A stretch of DNA of 64,000 nucleotides from an uncultured Bacilli bacterium (lineage in GTDB: Bacteria > Bacillota_I > Bacilli_A > RFN20 > DUOF01). The stretch spans positions 930,001 to 994,000 of the forward strand of contig CAKPSD010000001.1 in NCBI GenBank assembly GCA_934183255.1. The letters are read 5' to 3'. Under the pieces are notes generated by a model, which worked only from the letters and a program-made list of their open reading frames with translations, made no database searches and was not told the origin of the DNA. Positions 43,120 to 51,950 of the stretch are shown in pieces. Numbering within the stretch: position 1 is the first letter of the stretch; each line of letters starts with the position of its first letter. The translations under genes were made by a program, and so were the position numbers.

Positions 43120-43971
43120 ATGAAAAAGAACTATTTAGCGTTAGGAGGGTTATTTGCATGTTTGCATGTAATCTTTTTACTTATGAGCAAGTTTTTAGTA
43201 GGTAGTGAGCTAATATTAGTTCTTTTTTTACCTTTATTATCCACTATTTATACGCTTAAATGTGATAAGAAAAATGTAATTATGTTTCTAATTGCAACTA
43301 TATTAGTTTGTTCAATATTTGATGTTGTTAGTACATTTATATATGTAGTTCCTTCACTTATTTGTGGGGTTTTATATGGTGTGCTTAGAAAATTAAAGTT
43401 AAAAGAATTAGAACTATTAACTATTACTAGTTTTGGACATATGATTAGTCTATTATTTTCTTTTTTAGTTATCACACTTTTATTTAAAGAAGTTGATTTT
43501 ATGAAGATATTTAGTAATATATTTAATGTAAGTGGTGATAAGCTATTTGTTGTTACTCTTTTAACTTTATTAGTTTTAGGATATGCAGAGGCTTTTTTAG
43601 TTCATGTTATAACTGACAAGGAATTAACTAGGTTTGCTACTAGTGTAGAAAAGAATGATAATGTGCCTAAATGGTTTTTATATTGCTCTATTTTCTGCTT
43701 TACTGTAAGCGCTATTTTATATATTTTTAGTGATATATACTATGTTATTCCTTTAGTTCTTTTGTATGTGTTTTTAGTTCCTTTAATAATAATGGGATTT
43801 ATGAATTTAAAATACAAAAAAATTACTTTTTCTTTAATTTTTATAAATGTTTTTCTTAGTTTTTTAATTTTAAAGTATATTAATCCATTAGGTTATATTT
43901 TTATTCCTTTATTAATAAGTTTTCCATTTATTATCAATAATTTTAAAGAGTATGAAGAAAAAAACTTTTAA
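43120..43971 (+). CDS. YybS-like (DUF2232) multi-pass membrane protein
   Basis: A 283-residue protein from the ATG at 43120, two bases after the small membrane peptide. About eight hydrophobic helices span it, with the layout of the DUF2232/YybS family of Firmicutes (N-terminal helices like those of ECF transporter S components, then a C-terminal set). YybS-like genes often accompany the gdpP gene for a cyclic-di-AMP phosphodiesterase, but that gene is not in this window. The role is unknown. The assignment is by topology and loose sequence feel, so it is tentative. Confidence 0.5.
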   Translation: MKKNYLALGGLFACLHVIFLLMSKFLVGSELILVLFLPLLSTIYTLKCDKKNVIMFLIATILVCSIFDVVSTFIYVVPSLICGVLYGVLRKLKLKELELLTITSFGHMISLLFSFLVITLLFKEVDFMKIFSNIFNVSGDKLFVVTLLTLLVLGYAEAFLVHVITDKELTRFATSVEKNDNVPKWFLYCSIFCFTVSAILYIFSDIYYVIPLVLLYVFLVPLIIMGFMNLKYKKITFSLIFINVFLSFLILKYINPLGYIFIPLLISFPFIINNFKEYEEKNF

Positions 43972-44021
43972 AAGTCATATAAATGAGATAAAATAATATT
44001 AATTAAGGGGAGGGAATGTTG

Positions 44022-44318
44022 ATGCTAGAATTTATAAAAATGTTTGGCTTAGGGATACTTTATACAATATTGTTTCCTTTTATTGTAGTTATTTTTGCTG
44101 CATTTTTAGTTTATGTTTTTTGTGATTATTTATTTTTAGAAGTAAAAACATTAGTTGGCTTTTTCTTTGGTTATACTTTTACTACGGATACTGAATTAGA
44201 AGTTAAACTAAAAGAAATGAAAGAAAATGCAAAACTTGCAGCAGAAAAAGAGTCTTTAAAAGATGAAGATAAACAACTTCCTCAAGTTGTTGAAGAAAGT
44301 GAAGGTGATGAGCAATGA
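44022..44318 (+). CDS. Small membrane protein with charged tail
   Basis: A 98-residue protein from the ATG at 44022, seven bases past GGGGAGGG (an ATG at 44016 is too close). One or two hydrophobic helices cover residues 1-50, and the rest is Glu/Lys-rich and probably helical and cytoplasmic. It overlaps the next gene by four bases (ATGA), so the three genes to 45492 are likely one unit that ends with the Cap15-like protein. I recognise no family. The function may be tied to that of the next two proteins. Confidence 0.6.
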   Translation: MLEFIKMFGLGILYTILFPFIVVIFAAFLVYVFCDYLFLEVKTLVGFFFGYTFTTDTELEVKLKEMKENAKLAAEKESLKDEDKQLPQVVEESEGDEQ

Positions 44319-44956
44319 GTTACGTTAACTTTTTAATTCAACTAACAGAAAAAGATAAAAGATTATTAGTTGCTTTGTTTATTGCTCTTATTATTATATT
44401 TGTTTTAATTGCTTATATTGGACAAGGAATTAAAGCTCTTATGAAAAGATATTCAAAAGGAATAGATGGCTATATGCATGAACTATGTAGTGCTAAATTA
44501 GTTACAACCCCTAAGCAATTTAGAGCACAAGTGTTTAAGAAAGAATCAAAAGTTTTGTATGCATCTACTAGATGGGTATTTAGAGTGTTTATTGTGTTTA
44601 CTACAGCATTTGTTGTTTATACATGTGTAGCAAAGCCTAGTGGTGATGGCGCTAACTTGTTTAAGTATTTTAATGATAGTGTTAAAGGATTGTTTATACA
44701 GTTAAAATGGCCTAGAGGAGAATTCTTTGGAATCAAAAACTTTCCAGTAGATTGGCCTTATGTGGCAAGAGGAGTTGAAATCAAATTTACTTTACCTTGC
44801 ATAGTTAGTTATTTAACTTTTATAGCATGGGCATTTACTTTATTTGGCTTATTTACAAGCACACTTAGATTCATTGCTAGGGTTAACAGAGCTAAAGTTA
44901 AATCTGTTGAAGTGTTTTCACGTAGTTTGGATAATGCGGTATTTGTTGAGGATTAA
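44315..44956 (+). CDS. Membrane protein of unknown family
   Basis: A 213-residue protein with three to four hydrophobic helices (about residues 18-40, 88-108, and two near 155-185) and basic loops between them. A polar periplasmic-side loop (about 110-150) holds the only long soluble stretch. It is coupled to the gene before by ATGA and followed after 8 bases by the Cap15-like gene. No recognised motif. Either a transporter-like scaffold or an envelope protein is compatible with the layout. Confidence 0.6.
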   Translation: MSYVNFLIQLTEKDKRLLVALFIALIIIFVLIAYIGQGIKALMKRYSKGIDGYMHELCSAKLVTTPKQFRAQVFKKESKVLYASTRWVFRVFIVFTTAFVVYTCVAKPSGDGANLFKYFNDSVKGLFIQLKWPRGEFFGIKNFPVDWPYVARGVEIKFTLPCIVSYLTFIAWAFTLFGLFTSTLRFIARVNRAKVKSVEVFSRSLDNAVFVED

Positions 44957-44964
44957 TTATAGTT

Positions 44965-45492
44965 ATGAGTAAGAATAAGGTAGTAGCACTTTTTACAATA
45001 CTTTTGTCATTCATTCTTTTTGTTGCATTAAAGCCAGGTGATAATCCTGTAATACTTTTTAGAATTGCTTCAATTGTAGTAGCTATAATATTTTTAGGAG
45101 TTATATTGTATACTAGAGTTTTATGGAGAGTACCTCCTTTTAATAAGCTACATAAAAAAATTGATATAAGCGGTAAATGGAGAGGATCTATGGTTATGGA
45201 GGATGGAGTATCATATACTGTTGATGCTTCTATTACACAATATTTGGATGATATAAGACTTAAAATAAAAACAAATGATGTTTTAAATGATTCATTAGTG
45301 TGTACTATGGCAGTTGATAATAAAGGTGTTAAATTATATGCAGTTTATAAATCAAAACCTAGTGCAAGAGTTGATTATAAAGAACAAATACATTATGGAA
45401 CATTTATTATTAATTGTGATGAAGATTATTTGGAAGGAATTTTCTTTTCATCTAATGATATATCTGGAAGATTAGAATTATATAGGAAATAA
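44965..45492 (+). CDS. Cap15-like protein: two TM helices and beta-barrel domain
   Basis: A 175-residue protein. Residues about 5-55 form two membrane helices. The rest is a compact beta-rich domain starting ISGKWRGSMV, with IHYGTFIINCDEDYLEGIFF and a closing GRLELYRK. That topology and pattern match the Cap15-type effector of CBASS anti-phage systems (2TM plus a cyclophilin-like beta-barrel that binds a cyclic dinucleotide and damages the membrane). I see no cyclic-nucleotide synthase gene nearby. Its two upstream genes are membrane proteins of unknown type. The family assignment is by sequence pattern and could be confirmed by structure prediction. Confidence 0.65.
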   Translation: MSKNKVVALFTILLSFILFVALKPGDNPVILFRIASIVVAIIFLGVILYTRVLWRVPPFNKLHKKIDISGKWRGSMVMEDGVSYTVDASITQYLDDIRLKIKTNDVLNDSLVCTMAVDNKGVKLYAVYKSKPSARVDYKEQIHYGTFIINCDEDYLEGIFFSSNDISGRLELYRK

Positions 45493-45561
45493 GGGTAATT
45501 TATTGTAAAAATAAAATTATAATGTTAAAATTGTTAGTGAATTTGATAGGAGGATTTAATT

Positions 45562-45876
45562 ATGGGTTTGTTTGCTAGAATATTTGGTAAGAAGAAAAAG
45601 GAATGTTGTTGCTGTTGTGAACACGAACACACAGAAGAAGTTAAGGAAGAAGCTGCTCCAGTAGTAGAAGAAGTTAAAGCTGAAGAAGTTAAAGCTGAAG
45701 AAGTTAGTTCTAAACCAGAAGAAGTAAAAGAAGAAAAAGTAGTAAAGAAAGCACCTGCTGCTAAAAAGCCTGCTGCAAAAAAAACTACTACAACTACTAA
45801 GAAACCAGCTGCAAAGAAAACAACTGCTAAAAAAGCAACTACAACTAAGAAAACTGCAGAAAAGAAAGAAAATTAA
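45562..45876 (+). CDS. Cys-cluster protein with Lys/Ala-rich tail
   Basis: A 104-residue protein with AGGAGG upstream. Residues 1-20 are MGLFARIFGKKKKE followed by five consecutive Cys and then EHEH, which looks metal-binding. Residues about 25-60 are Glu/Val-rich, and residues 62-101 are repeated Lys-Ala-Thr-Pro units like a histone H1 tail or a bacterial histone-like C terminus. The N terminus might be membrane-attached through its amphipathic helix. I know no named family. It is transcribed alone with a terminator behind it, so it is probably expressed independently. Nucleic-acid binding is possible but inferred from the basic repeats only. Confidence 0.65.
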   Translation: MGLFARIFGKKKKECCCCCEHEHTEEVKEEAAPVVEEVKAEEVKAEEVSSKPEEVKEEKVVKKAPAAKKPAAKKTTTTTKKPAAKKTTAKKATTTKKTAEKKEN

Positions 45877-45881
45877 TAAAG

Positions 45882-45904
45882 AGATTGTTTTACAATCTTT
45901 TTTT
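45882..45904 (+). terminator. Terminator after the Cys-cluster gene
   Basis: AGATTGT/ACAATCT with a TTT loop, then a run of T. Confidence 0.75.
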
Positions 45905-45953
45905 AACTTGATTTTTGTATTTAATATTGTAAAATATAATTGGAGTTGATAGT

Positions 45954-46313
45954 ATGCAAAAAAAATTAACATTAAGTAGTGATGATATAGTTAATAAAGA
46001 GTTTTCTTTACAATATAAGGGATATGTTCCTCAAGAAGTTGACGCTTTCTTAGATGAAGTAGTTAAAAACTATGAAGTTATTGAGGAAATAAGAGATTAT
46101 TATGAAACTCAAAACAAAGCTTTACAAAAAACTAATAGTGTTTTGCGTGCAAAAATAGATGATTTAGAGACTAAATTAGAAATTGAAAAAAATAAAAATA
46201 ATTCAATTGAAAAAGTAGATAGTACTTCAAATTTGGATTTAATTAAAAAAATAGCTAAATTAGAGAGCGAATTATTTCAAACTAAAAAAGAATTAGAAGA
46301 TGCTAAAAAATAA
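45954..46313 (+). CDS. gpsB: GpsB/DivIVA-type cell-division protein
   Basis: A 119-residue protein. The N-terminal DivIVA-like lipid-binding domain is seen in DDIVNKEFSLQYKGYVPQEVDAFLDEVVKNYE, here shown in part as GYVPQEVDAFLDEV. A coiled coil follows (about 45-115). GpsB directs wall-synthesis proteins between septum and side wall. The gene ends 6 bases before the RNase P RNA, the same neighbourhood as gpsB in Bacillus, so GpsB is preferred over DivIVA. Length is slightly longer than B. subtilis GpsB, with an extended C-terminal coil. Confidence 0.88.
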   Translation: MQKKLTLSSDDIVNKEFSLQYKGYVPQEVDAFLDEVVKNYEVIEEIRDYYETQNKALQKTNSVLRAKIDDLETKLEIEKNKNNSIEKVDSTSNLDLIKKIAKLESELFQTKKELEDAKK

Positions 46314-46318
46314 AATAA

Positions 46319-46662
46319 ATCAATTCGAATAATCGCTGCTTGCTTGTCAAGTAGAGGAAAGTCCATGCTCGCACCTTCTGTGATTGAGGGTAGTGATTGT
46401 GCTAGATTAATAAATAAGTCTAGGTAGTTTGAGCAACTAACGGCGAATTAATCACCTAAGTCTTTAAGATATGGTGGTATTCTGAAAGTGCCACAGTGAC
46501 GGAGTTATTAGGAAACTAATAAGTGGAACGCGGTAAACCCCACAAGCGAGAAACCCAAATTTGGTAGGGGAATTTCTTTTGAAGAAACGAATTTAAAAAG
46601 AAAATGCAAAGGCATAGATAAATGATTATTTAATACAGAACATGGCTTATAGAATTGATGCT
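46319..46662 (+). ncRNA. rnpB: RNase P RNA, type B
   Basis: The RNA begins with ATCAATTC, which pairs with GAATTGAT at its end. Signature stretches of type B RNase P RNA are present: GAGGAAAGTCCATGCTCGCA near the 5' end, AGTGCCACAGTGACGGAG, the GTGGAACGCGGTAAACCCC region, and ACAGAACATGGCTTA near the 3' end. It is the catalytic subunit that matures the 5' ends of tRNAs. About 344 nt, shorter than the roughly 400 nt of B. subtilis, mostly in peripheral helices. It follows gpsB as in Bacillus. Confidence 0.95.
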
Positions 46663-46668
46663 CATAAT

Positions 46669-46698
46669 ACTAATTGTTTTGCAATTAGTTTTTTTTTT
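46669..46698 (+). terminator. Terminator after rnpB
   Basis: ACTAATTG/CAATTAGT with a TTTTG loop, followed by nine T. Confidence 0.85.
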
Positions 46699-46738
46699 AC
46701 TAATTTTTTATCATAATCCCCAATTTATTAAATTTAAT

Positions 46739-46765
46739 TGATAAAAAAAATTAAATGTTTTATCA
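46739..46765. promoter_or_regulatory. Inverted repeat upstream of the Ig-like surface protein gene
   Basis: TGATAAAA and TTTTATCA form a perfect 8-bp repeat around 11 A/T-rich bases, ending 21 bases before the start codon at 46787. It has no T run and may be a regulator site. Confidence 0.35.
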
Positions 46766-46786
46766 TTAAAGTAAGGAAGTGGGAGC

Positions 46787-49666
46787 ATGAAAAAATTTTT
46801 AAAAGACTTTTTTTTAATTGTTGTCAGCTTGTTTTTCTTTGTAATATATAGTAATAATTCACTTAGCGCAGCTGAATATTTTTATGAAAGTGGCACTGTT
46901 TCTAGAGAATATGAGAAAGTTAAAGTGTATTCTTTTAATTATGATTATATCACAAAATTTACTGCTGCCAGTAACTATCACAATGGAGAAAAAGTAGTTG
47001 ATGGTGGTGCTAACTTAGAAAATGTAAATTTCTATTCTGCAAGTAGAATTACAATAAATTATGATCATTATAATAATATTATACCGTGGGTCACTGATAA
47101 TGATTCTTTTCAAATATTTAAATACAATGCAGCTAGAGAAAATTTTTTAACTTTGTATAGATCATTTGATAATTCAAAAGGTGAATATACTTTAGATGGT
47201 GAAGTTGATAAAGAAGGGTTATACAAGTTTGCTTATGTTTTAGATAATACTGTAAAATATGTTGATTATGTTTATTTGTATAAAAACTTCCGCAAAATGA
47301 AAATTGATTTTGGAGATAGATATACAAATGTTTCTCCTGCTTTGAAGCTAACTTTTGACTTAGAAATGGAAGATCCATATAGTTTAAATAAAAATAAATA
47401 TTATTATGCTTTTGGTAGTGATGTTACAGATAATCTACAATTTAAAGAAATTACAAATTTATTTTCAAGTGCAGAAATTGGTATGCCTAACTATAATAAT
47501 TTTTCAAAAGAAGTGACAGTTGATATAGACAAAAATATAGTTGGAAATAAAAGATTATTCGTAAAATGTGTTAGAAGTTTTGATGACTATGAGGAAATTG
47601 TTTATAGTAAAAGTATTAATATTATAAATAAGGTTCAAGGCTCTGTTATAGTAGTGGATAAAAATGGAAATACTTTAAATGGTAACCAATTTTATAAAGT
47701 TGGTGAGACTATTCAATTTGTTGTTAAAGTAAATATTCCAATACAATATAAAGATTTAGAATATGTTTTTGTTGGAAATAGTAATGTTTATGCTCTTGCT
47801 AATAGTACTAAAGAAACAACTAGCTTTACTTTTAATCATGTTGTTACAAAAGATGATCAAAATGAAATTAGTTTGCTTTTGCGTGTAAAAGGAAAAAGCT
47901 CATTTTATGCAATATATAATGGGGTAGAAATTCCTGTTGATCTTTCATATGACTTTAAAGCTATAAAAGATGAAAAAGCTCCTGAAATTGTACTTAATAA
48001 AACTGAAGAAAATAAAAAGATAAGTTCAAAACAAAATATTAAATTTACTGTTAATGAAAAATATCTTTCTAAAGTTTATTATTATATTAAAGCGTGCGAT
48101 AACGTTGTTAAAGATGTATGTGCTGATTTATTTGATGATACTAAAGCAATAAAAATTGAAGATGCTTATAATGAAAATGGTGAATATATAATAAGCAAAA
48201 TAATAGGTGCTACAGATGAAGAAAAATTTAATGAAGTTGCATTAGCAATATTTGTTAAAGCAGTTGATAAAGCTAATAATGAAACTGTTGAAATCTTTTA
48301 TAATCCTAATGAGTATGTAGTAGACAATGTTATCTATGAAGATGGTGTGAATCCAATTGTTTATAATGATATTGCAAACGGTTCTTCTTTTTCTATAGCT
48401 AATGAAGAAAGTTTAAAAATTAAAAAAGTTTCATATTTTATTAAAAATGTTTCTCAAGATGATGAAGAAATCAAAGAATGTACTTTAGAAGAAACAATGT
48501 TTAAATGTGCTTCATTTAGTGGGTTTCCATTTAACTTTGATATAATTGTTTATATTGAAGATGAATATGGTAATGGAGAAGTTTATTTAGCTAATTTAAA
48601 TTATTATCCAGTTAAAGATGATGTTTCAATTGATGGGTATACTTTTACTCAAGTTGATTTTTCAAAGAAAGGTTATGAATTTACAACTGATGCTTATAAT
48701 ACTACATATGATGAGACTAAAAAGATTTACTTTAGTGAATTGTTATTAAATAAATTAGGAGAATTATTAGACCTTAATTCTATGGGTATTACAGAAAAAA
48801 ATATTTCTTTTGTATTAAATGTTGGTGATGAAAAAATTGTATTAAATGATAATGTTACAGGTAGTTTATCTTTCCCTACATTATTAGAAATATATGCTAA
48901 GTTGGTTAATAAAGAAGAATATGCTAAATGTGCAATTAGTGGCAATAATTGTGATATAGAAACATTTATTGTTTATACATATAAGATTATGGGAAAATAT
49001 GATCAAACTAGAAAAATACGTGTCCTTATGAAAGATAATACTAATAAATATATTGTTGAAGGATTTATTGATACTATTAAAGTGGGAGTTAATGAAAGTT
49101 TTGTTGATTATGATTTTGGATATGTCAATAGTTTAAATAGTGTAATACAAAATGAAAATATTACTGAAAGCGTTAAAATATTATTTAATGGAGTAAGTGT
49201 AGAAAGAATAGATACATCAAAAGTAGGAATATATACAATAACAAGAACATTTGTTAGTTCTGGGGTTGGTAGTTATCCTTTAAGTTATACTGTTAATGTT
49301 GTAGATGAAATTGCACCTACTATAAAATTAAAAACAGACAAAGATTATGTTATGAAAGCGGGCTCAAAATTAGAAGATATTGAAAATTGGGTAACTGCTA
49401 TTGATAACTATGATACTAATTTAAAAATTAAATATTCAATAGAACCAGAATTAGATGTTAATACTCCTGGATCATATGTTGTAAGTATATGGGCAGTAGA
49501 TAGTAGTGGTAATGAATCTACAAGAGTTACTAGAACTATTGTTGTTAAAAGTAGAGGATTGTCTAAATCAACTTATTTTGTACTTGCAGGGATTATTGTA
49601 GTAGCTGTAGCAATTATTACTACTTTTATAATAATTGAAAAGAAAAAGCAGAAGAAATTAAGTTAG
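46787..49666 (+). CDS. Large surface protein with Ig-like (DUF5011-type) domain
   Basis: A 959-residue protein with a signal peptide (about 1-28, FLIVVSLFFFVIY) and a C-terminal membrane helix (about 928-952) followed by Lys residues, so it should be anchored with its bulk outside. The region about 838-925 fits a DUF5011/HYR-type immunoglobulin-like domain (DEIAPTIKLKT and SIWAVDSSGNES). The bulk (about 30-830) is beta-rich with repeated NKxx and Asp-Asn loops that I cannot assign. Likely adhesin or envelope structure. It follows rnpB on the same strand, 88 bases after the terminator, and its last 4 bases overlap the end of the opposing GtrA-like gene. Confidence 0.8.
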   Translation: MKKFLKDFFLIVVSLFFFVIYSNNSLSAAEYFYESGTVSREYEKVKVYSFNYDYITKFTAASNYHNGEKVVDGGANLENVNFYSASRITINYDHYNNIIPWVTDNDSFQIFKYNAARENFLTLYRSFDNSKGEYTLDGEVDKEGLYKFAYVLDNTVKYVDYVYLYKNFRKMKIDFGDRYTNVSPALKLTFDLEMEDPYSLNKNKYYYAFGSDVTDNLQFKEITNLFSSAEIGMPNYNNFSKEVTVDIDKNIVGNKRLFVKCVRSFDDYEEIVYSKSINIINKVQGSVIVVDKNGNTLNGNQFYKVGETIQFVVKVNIPIQYKDLEYVFVGNSNVYALANSTKETTSFTFNHVVTKDDQNEISLLLRVKGKSSFYAIYNGVEIPVDLSYDFKAIKDEKAPEIVLNKTEENKKISSKQNIKFTVNEKYLSKVYYYIKACDNVVKDVCADLFDDTKAIKIEDAYNENGEYIISKIIGATDEEKFNEVALAIFVKAVDKANNETVEIFYNPNEYVVDNVIYEDGVNPIVYNDIANGSSFSIANEESLKIKKVSYFIKNVSQDDEEIKECTLEETMFKCASFSGFPFNFDIIVYIEDEYGNGEVYLANLNYYPVKDDVSIDGYTFTQVDFSKKGYEFTTDAYNTTYDETKKIYFSELLLNKLGELLDLNSMGITEKNISFVLNVGDEKIVLNDNVTGSLSFPTLLEIYAKLVNKEEYAKCAISGNNCDIETFIVYTYKIMGKYDQTRKIRVLMKDNTNKYIVEGFIDTIKVGVNESFVDYDFGYVNSLNSVIQNENITESVKILFNGVSVERIDTSKVGIYTITRTFVSSGVGSYPLSYTVNVVDEIAPTIKLKTDKDYVMKAGSKLEDIENWVTAIDNYDTNLKIKYSIEPELDVNTPGSYVVSIWAVDSSGNESTRVTRTIVVKSRGLSKSTYFVLAGIIVVAVAIITTFIIIEKKKQKKLS

Positions 49667-50145
49667 TTTTTGAAAATTAATTTCTTTCTTGAAATATAAT
49701 TGAAAATAAGGACTACGAAAGTTAAAATAATTTTTATAATCCATTCATTAATGTGTAATACACCATAGCCTAGAGCCATGCCTAGAGTGTGAATAATGAA
49801 ACCTACTAATGATAAAAGAGAAAAGGCTAAAAAGCCTTTTTTTGTTTTAGCAAAATCGGTGTTAGATTTATTAAAAACAAATATGATAGAGAATATATAA
49901 TTAAATATTAAACCCATTATAAATCCTGTACCTGTTCCTATAATAGTAGCAATACTAGTTGGCTCAGCTTTTCCTATAATTGTGTTTATAAAATTGTGAT
50001 TGTATAAAGAAGGATTAAATATGTATAGTATTAAAGCCATAGTTAGCATATCTATAATAGTAGCTAAGCCACCAACTATTAAAAATTTAAATATTTCATA
50101 TAATTTAGGATTTTTTTCTTCAAATTTTTTTAGTAAATTAATCAT
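49663..50145 (-). CDS. GtrA-like membrane protein
   Basis: A 160-residue protein with four hydrophobic helices and the GtrA pattern: FLIVGGLATIIDMLTMALIL near the N terminus, and a second helical pair ending FNYISRKKLIFK. GtrA-type proteins are thought to flip polyprenyl-phosphate sugars across the membrane. The glycosyltransferase that would load such a lipid carrier is the GT2 gene at 60362, about 11 kb away. The start has GAGGTG upstream. Confidence 0.85.
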   Translation of the reverse strand: MINLLKKFEEKNPKLYEIFKFLIVGGLATIIDMLTMALILYIFNPSLYNHNFINTIIGKAEPTSIATIIGTGTGFIMGLIFNYIFSIIFVFNKSNTDFAKTKKGFLAFSLLSLVGFIIHTLGMALGYGVLHINEWIIKIILTFVVLIFNYISRKKLIFKN

Positions 50146-50305
50146 GTTAATACACCTCAGTATTTAAAAGTGTATTACTTTTTTTAATTTATTTCAATAA
50201 TATTGGTTTTATTAAGGTTTTATAAGTGATTTTAAGATGTTTTTTCTTTTATATTTTTCGTTTAAAAGTTATAATAAATATTGTGATAAAAGGATGGATA
50301 AGAAA

Positions 50306-50881
50306 ATGAAAAAAAAGATGAATTTACCAAATAAAATTACTATTTTTAGAATGATAACTGTAATTGCAATTATTGTTTTAGCACTATTACCACAAGGTCC
50401 TACTTTTGGCTTTTGGAAATTAGAATATGATTATAGAAATGTAAGCATATTAGTTTTATTTATTTTAGGCTCTGTTAGTGATTTTTTAGATGGTCATATC
50501 GCAAGAAAATATAATCTTGTTACTACATTTGGAAAATTTATGGATCCAATTGCAGATAAATTATTAGTCAATTCTTTATTTATAATTTTAACTGGACTTG
50601 GAAGAATACATTGGTTAGTTACAGTTATTATGGTTGGAAGAGATATAATTGTTGATGTAATTAGATTAATTATGGTTGAAAGAGGAACTGTAATAGCAGC
50701 TTCAAAGCTAGGAAAACTTAAAACAATAACACAAATGATTTCTTTAATTATTGTTCTTGCATTACCTGGTATAAATTGGGTAGCTTATATTACTTATGTT
50801 GCTGCCGCAGTGTCACTAATTTCAGGATTTGATTACTTTTGGAAAAATAAAAAAGTTCTTTTAGAAGATGTTTTACAATAA
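50306..50881 (+). CDS. pgsA: CDP-diacylglycerol-glycerol-3-phosphate phosphatidyltransferase
   Basis: About 191 residues from the ATG at 50306; ATGs at 50294 and 50318 are alternatives. The CDP-alcohol phosphotransferase motif is clear, with conserved Asp, Gly and Arg in SDFLDGHIARKYN and two Asp in KFMDPIADKLLV. Five to six membrane helices follow. The enzyme makes phosphatidylglycerol phosphate for phosphatidylglycerol, which feeds lipoteichoic acid and membranes. recA follows 47 bases later; the same pgsA-recA neighbourhood is found in many Firmicutes. Confidence 0.92.
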   Translation: MKKKMNLPNKITIFRMITVIAIIVLALLPQGPTFGFWKLEYDYRNVSILVLFILGSVSDFLDGHIARKYNLVTTFGKFMDPIADKLLVNSLFIILTGLGRIHWLVTVIMVGRDIIVDVIRLIMVERGTVIAASKLGKLKTITQMISLIIVLALPGINWVAYITYVAAAVSLISGFDYFWKNKKVLLEDVLQ

Positions 50882-50883
50882 TT

Positions 50884-50912
50884 TTGCAAGGTATCGTTGT
50901 ATAGATTATATA
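50884..50912 (+). promoter_or_regulatory. Sigma-A promoter of recA
   Basis: TTGCAA and TATATA spaced by 17 bases, ending 17 bases before the recA start. No SOS-box-like element (CGAAC-N4-GTTCG) is present in this spacer. Confidence 0.55.
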
Positions 50913-50928
50913 AAGGGAGGAGTTTTTT

Positions 50929-51924
50929 ATGGAAACTGTAAAAAAAGAAGATGCTTTAGAAGAAGCGTTAAAATTAATTAAAAAGCAATATGGGCAAGGA
51001 GCTATTATGAAACTGGGAGATAGAGTATCTGTTAATATTGATACTATATCTTCTGGATCTTTACTATTAGATGCTGCTTTAGGAATAGGTGGATATCCTA
51101 AGGGAAGAGTTATTGAAATATATGGGCCTGAATCTAGTGGTAAAACAACAGTTGCTTTACACGCAATTGCTTCAGCTCAAAAGAAGGGAGAAAGAGCAGC
51201 GTTTATAGATGCTGAACACGCTATTGATCCTGAATATGCTAAAAGATTAGGAGTTAATATAGATGAGTTAATTTTATCTCAACCTGATTCTGGTGAACAA
51301 GCAATGGAAATTGTGGAGATATTAATAAAATCACAATCAGTTGGTTTAATTGTTGTTGACTCTGTTGCAGCACTTGTTCCTCAAGCAGAATTAGATGGCG
51401 AAATGTCAGATGCACAAGTAGGAGCACAAGCTAGACTTATGTCAAAAGCATTAAGAAAAATAACAGGTTTATTAAATAAGAGTGAGTGCACTATTATTTT
51501 CATTAACCAATTAAGAGAAAAAGTAGGGATAATGTTTGGTAATCCTGAAACAACACCTGGTGGTAGAGCACTTAAGTTTTATTCTACAATAAGATTAGAT
51601 GTTCGTAAGAGTGATCCAATTAAAAATGGGAATGAAATAGTTGGTAATGTTGTAAATATTAAGGTAGTAAAAAATAAAGTTGCAGCGCCATTTAAAACAG
51701 CAAGTGTTGATTTAATATATGGACAAGGTATTTGTAAAGAGGGAGAAATACTAGATTTAGCAGTTAATTCAGAGATAGTTAAAAAGAGTGGTTCTTGGTA
51801 TGATTATAATGGTGAAAGAATTGCTCAAGGTAGAGAAGCTGCTAAAAAATATCTTGTAGATAATCCTAACGTTTTACAAGAAATTGAAACAAAAGTTAGA
51901 GAAAAATTAGGGCTAAATAAATAG
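50929..51924 (+). CDS. recA: Recombinase A
   Basis: A 331-residue RecA protein. Walker A GPESSGKTT is at residues 66-74, the DSVAALVP Walker B region later, and FINQLREKVG with the L2 loop follows. RecA coats single-stranded DNA, drives strand exchange and triggers SOS cleavage. The C-terminal tail is short compared with B. subtilis. The promoter is at 50884. A hairpin overlapping the stop codon terminates it. Gene order pgsA-recA is conserved in Firmicutes. Confidence 0.98.
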   Translation: METVKKEDALEEALKLIKKQYGQGAIMKLGDRVSVNIDTISSGSLLLDAALGIGGYPKGRVIEIYGPESSGKTTVALHAIASAQKKGERAAFIDAEHAIDPEYAKRLGVNIDELILSQPDSGEQAMEIVEILIKSQSVGLIVVDSVAALVPQAELDGEMSDAQVGAQARLMSKALRKITGLLNKSECTIIFINQLREKVGIMFGNPETTPGGRALKFYSTIRLDVRKSDPIKNGNEIVGNVVNIKVVKNKVAAPFKTASVDLIYGQGICKEGEILDLAVNSEIVKKSGSWYDYNGERIAQGREAAKKYLVDNPNVLQEIETKVREKLGLNK

Positions 51925-51933
51925 CTCTTTTTT
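51909..51933 (+). terminator. Terminator overlapping the end of recA
   Basis: AGGGCTA/TAGCTCT, one G-U pair, loop AATAAA, followed by TTTTTT. The stop codon is inside the 3' arm. Confidence 0.75.
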
Positions 51934-51950
51934 ACTTTTTGGTGATAGTT

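Noticed and set aside
45556..45972. Minus-strand Cys/Phe-rich frame
   Set aside because: It is the complement of the Lys/Ala-rich tail gene and of its terminator.
50882..50928. SOS (LexA/DinR) box in front of recA
   Set aside because: I looked for CGAAC-N4-GTTCG or a close variant and see none in this short spacer.
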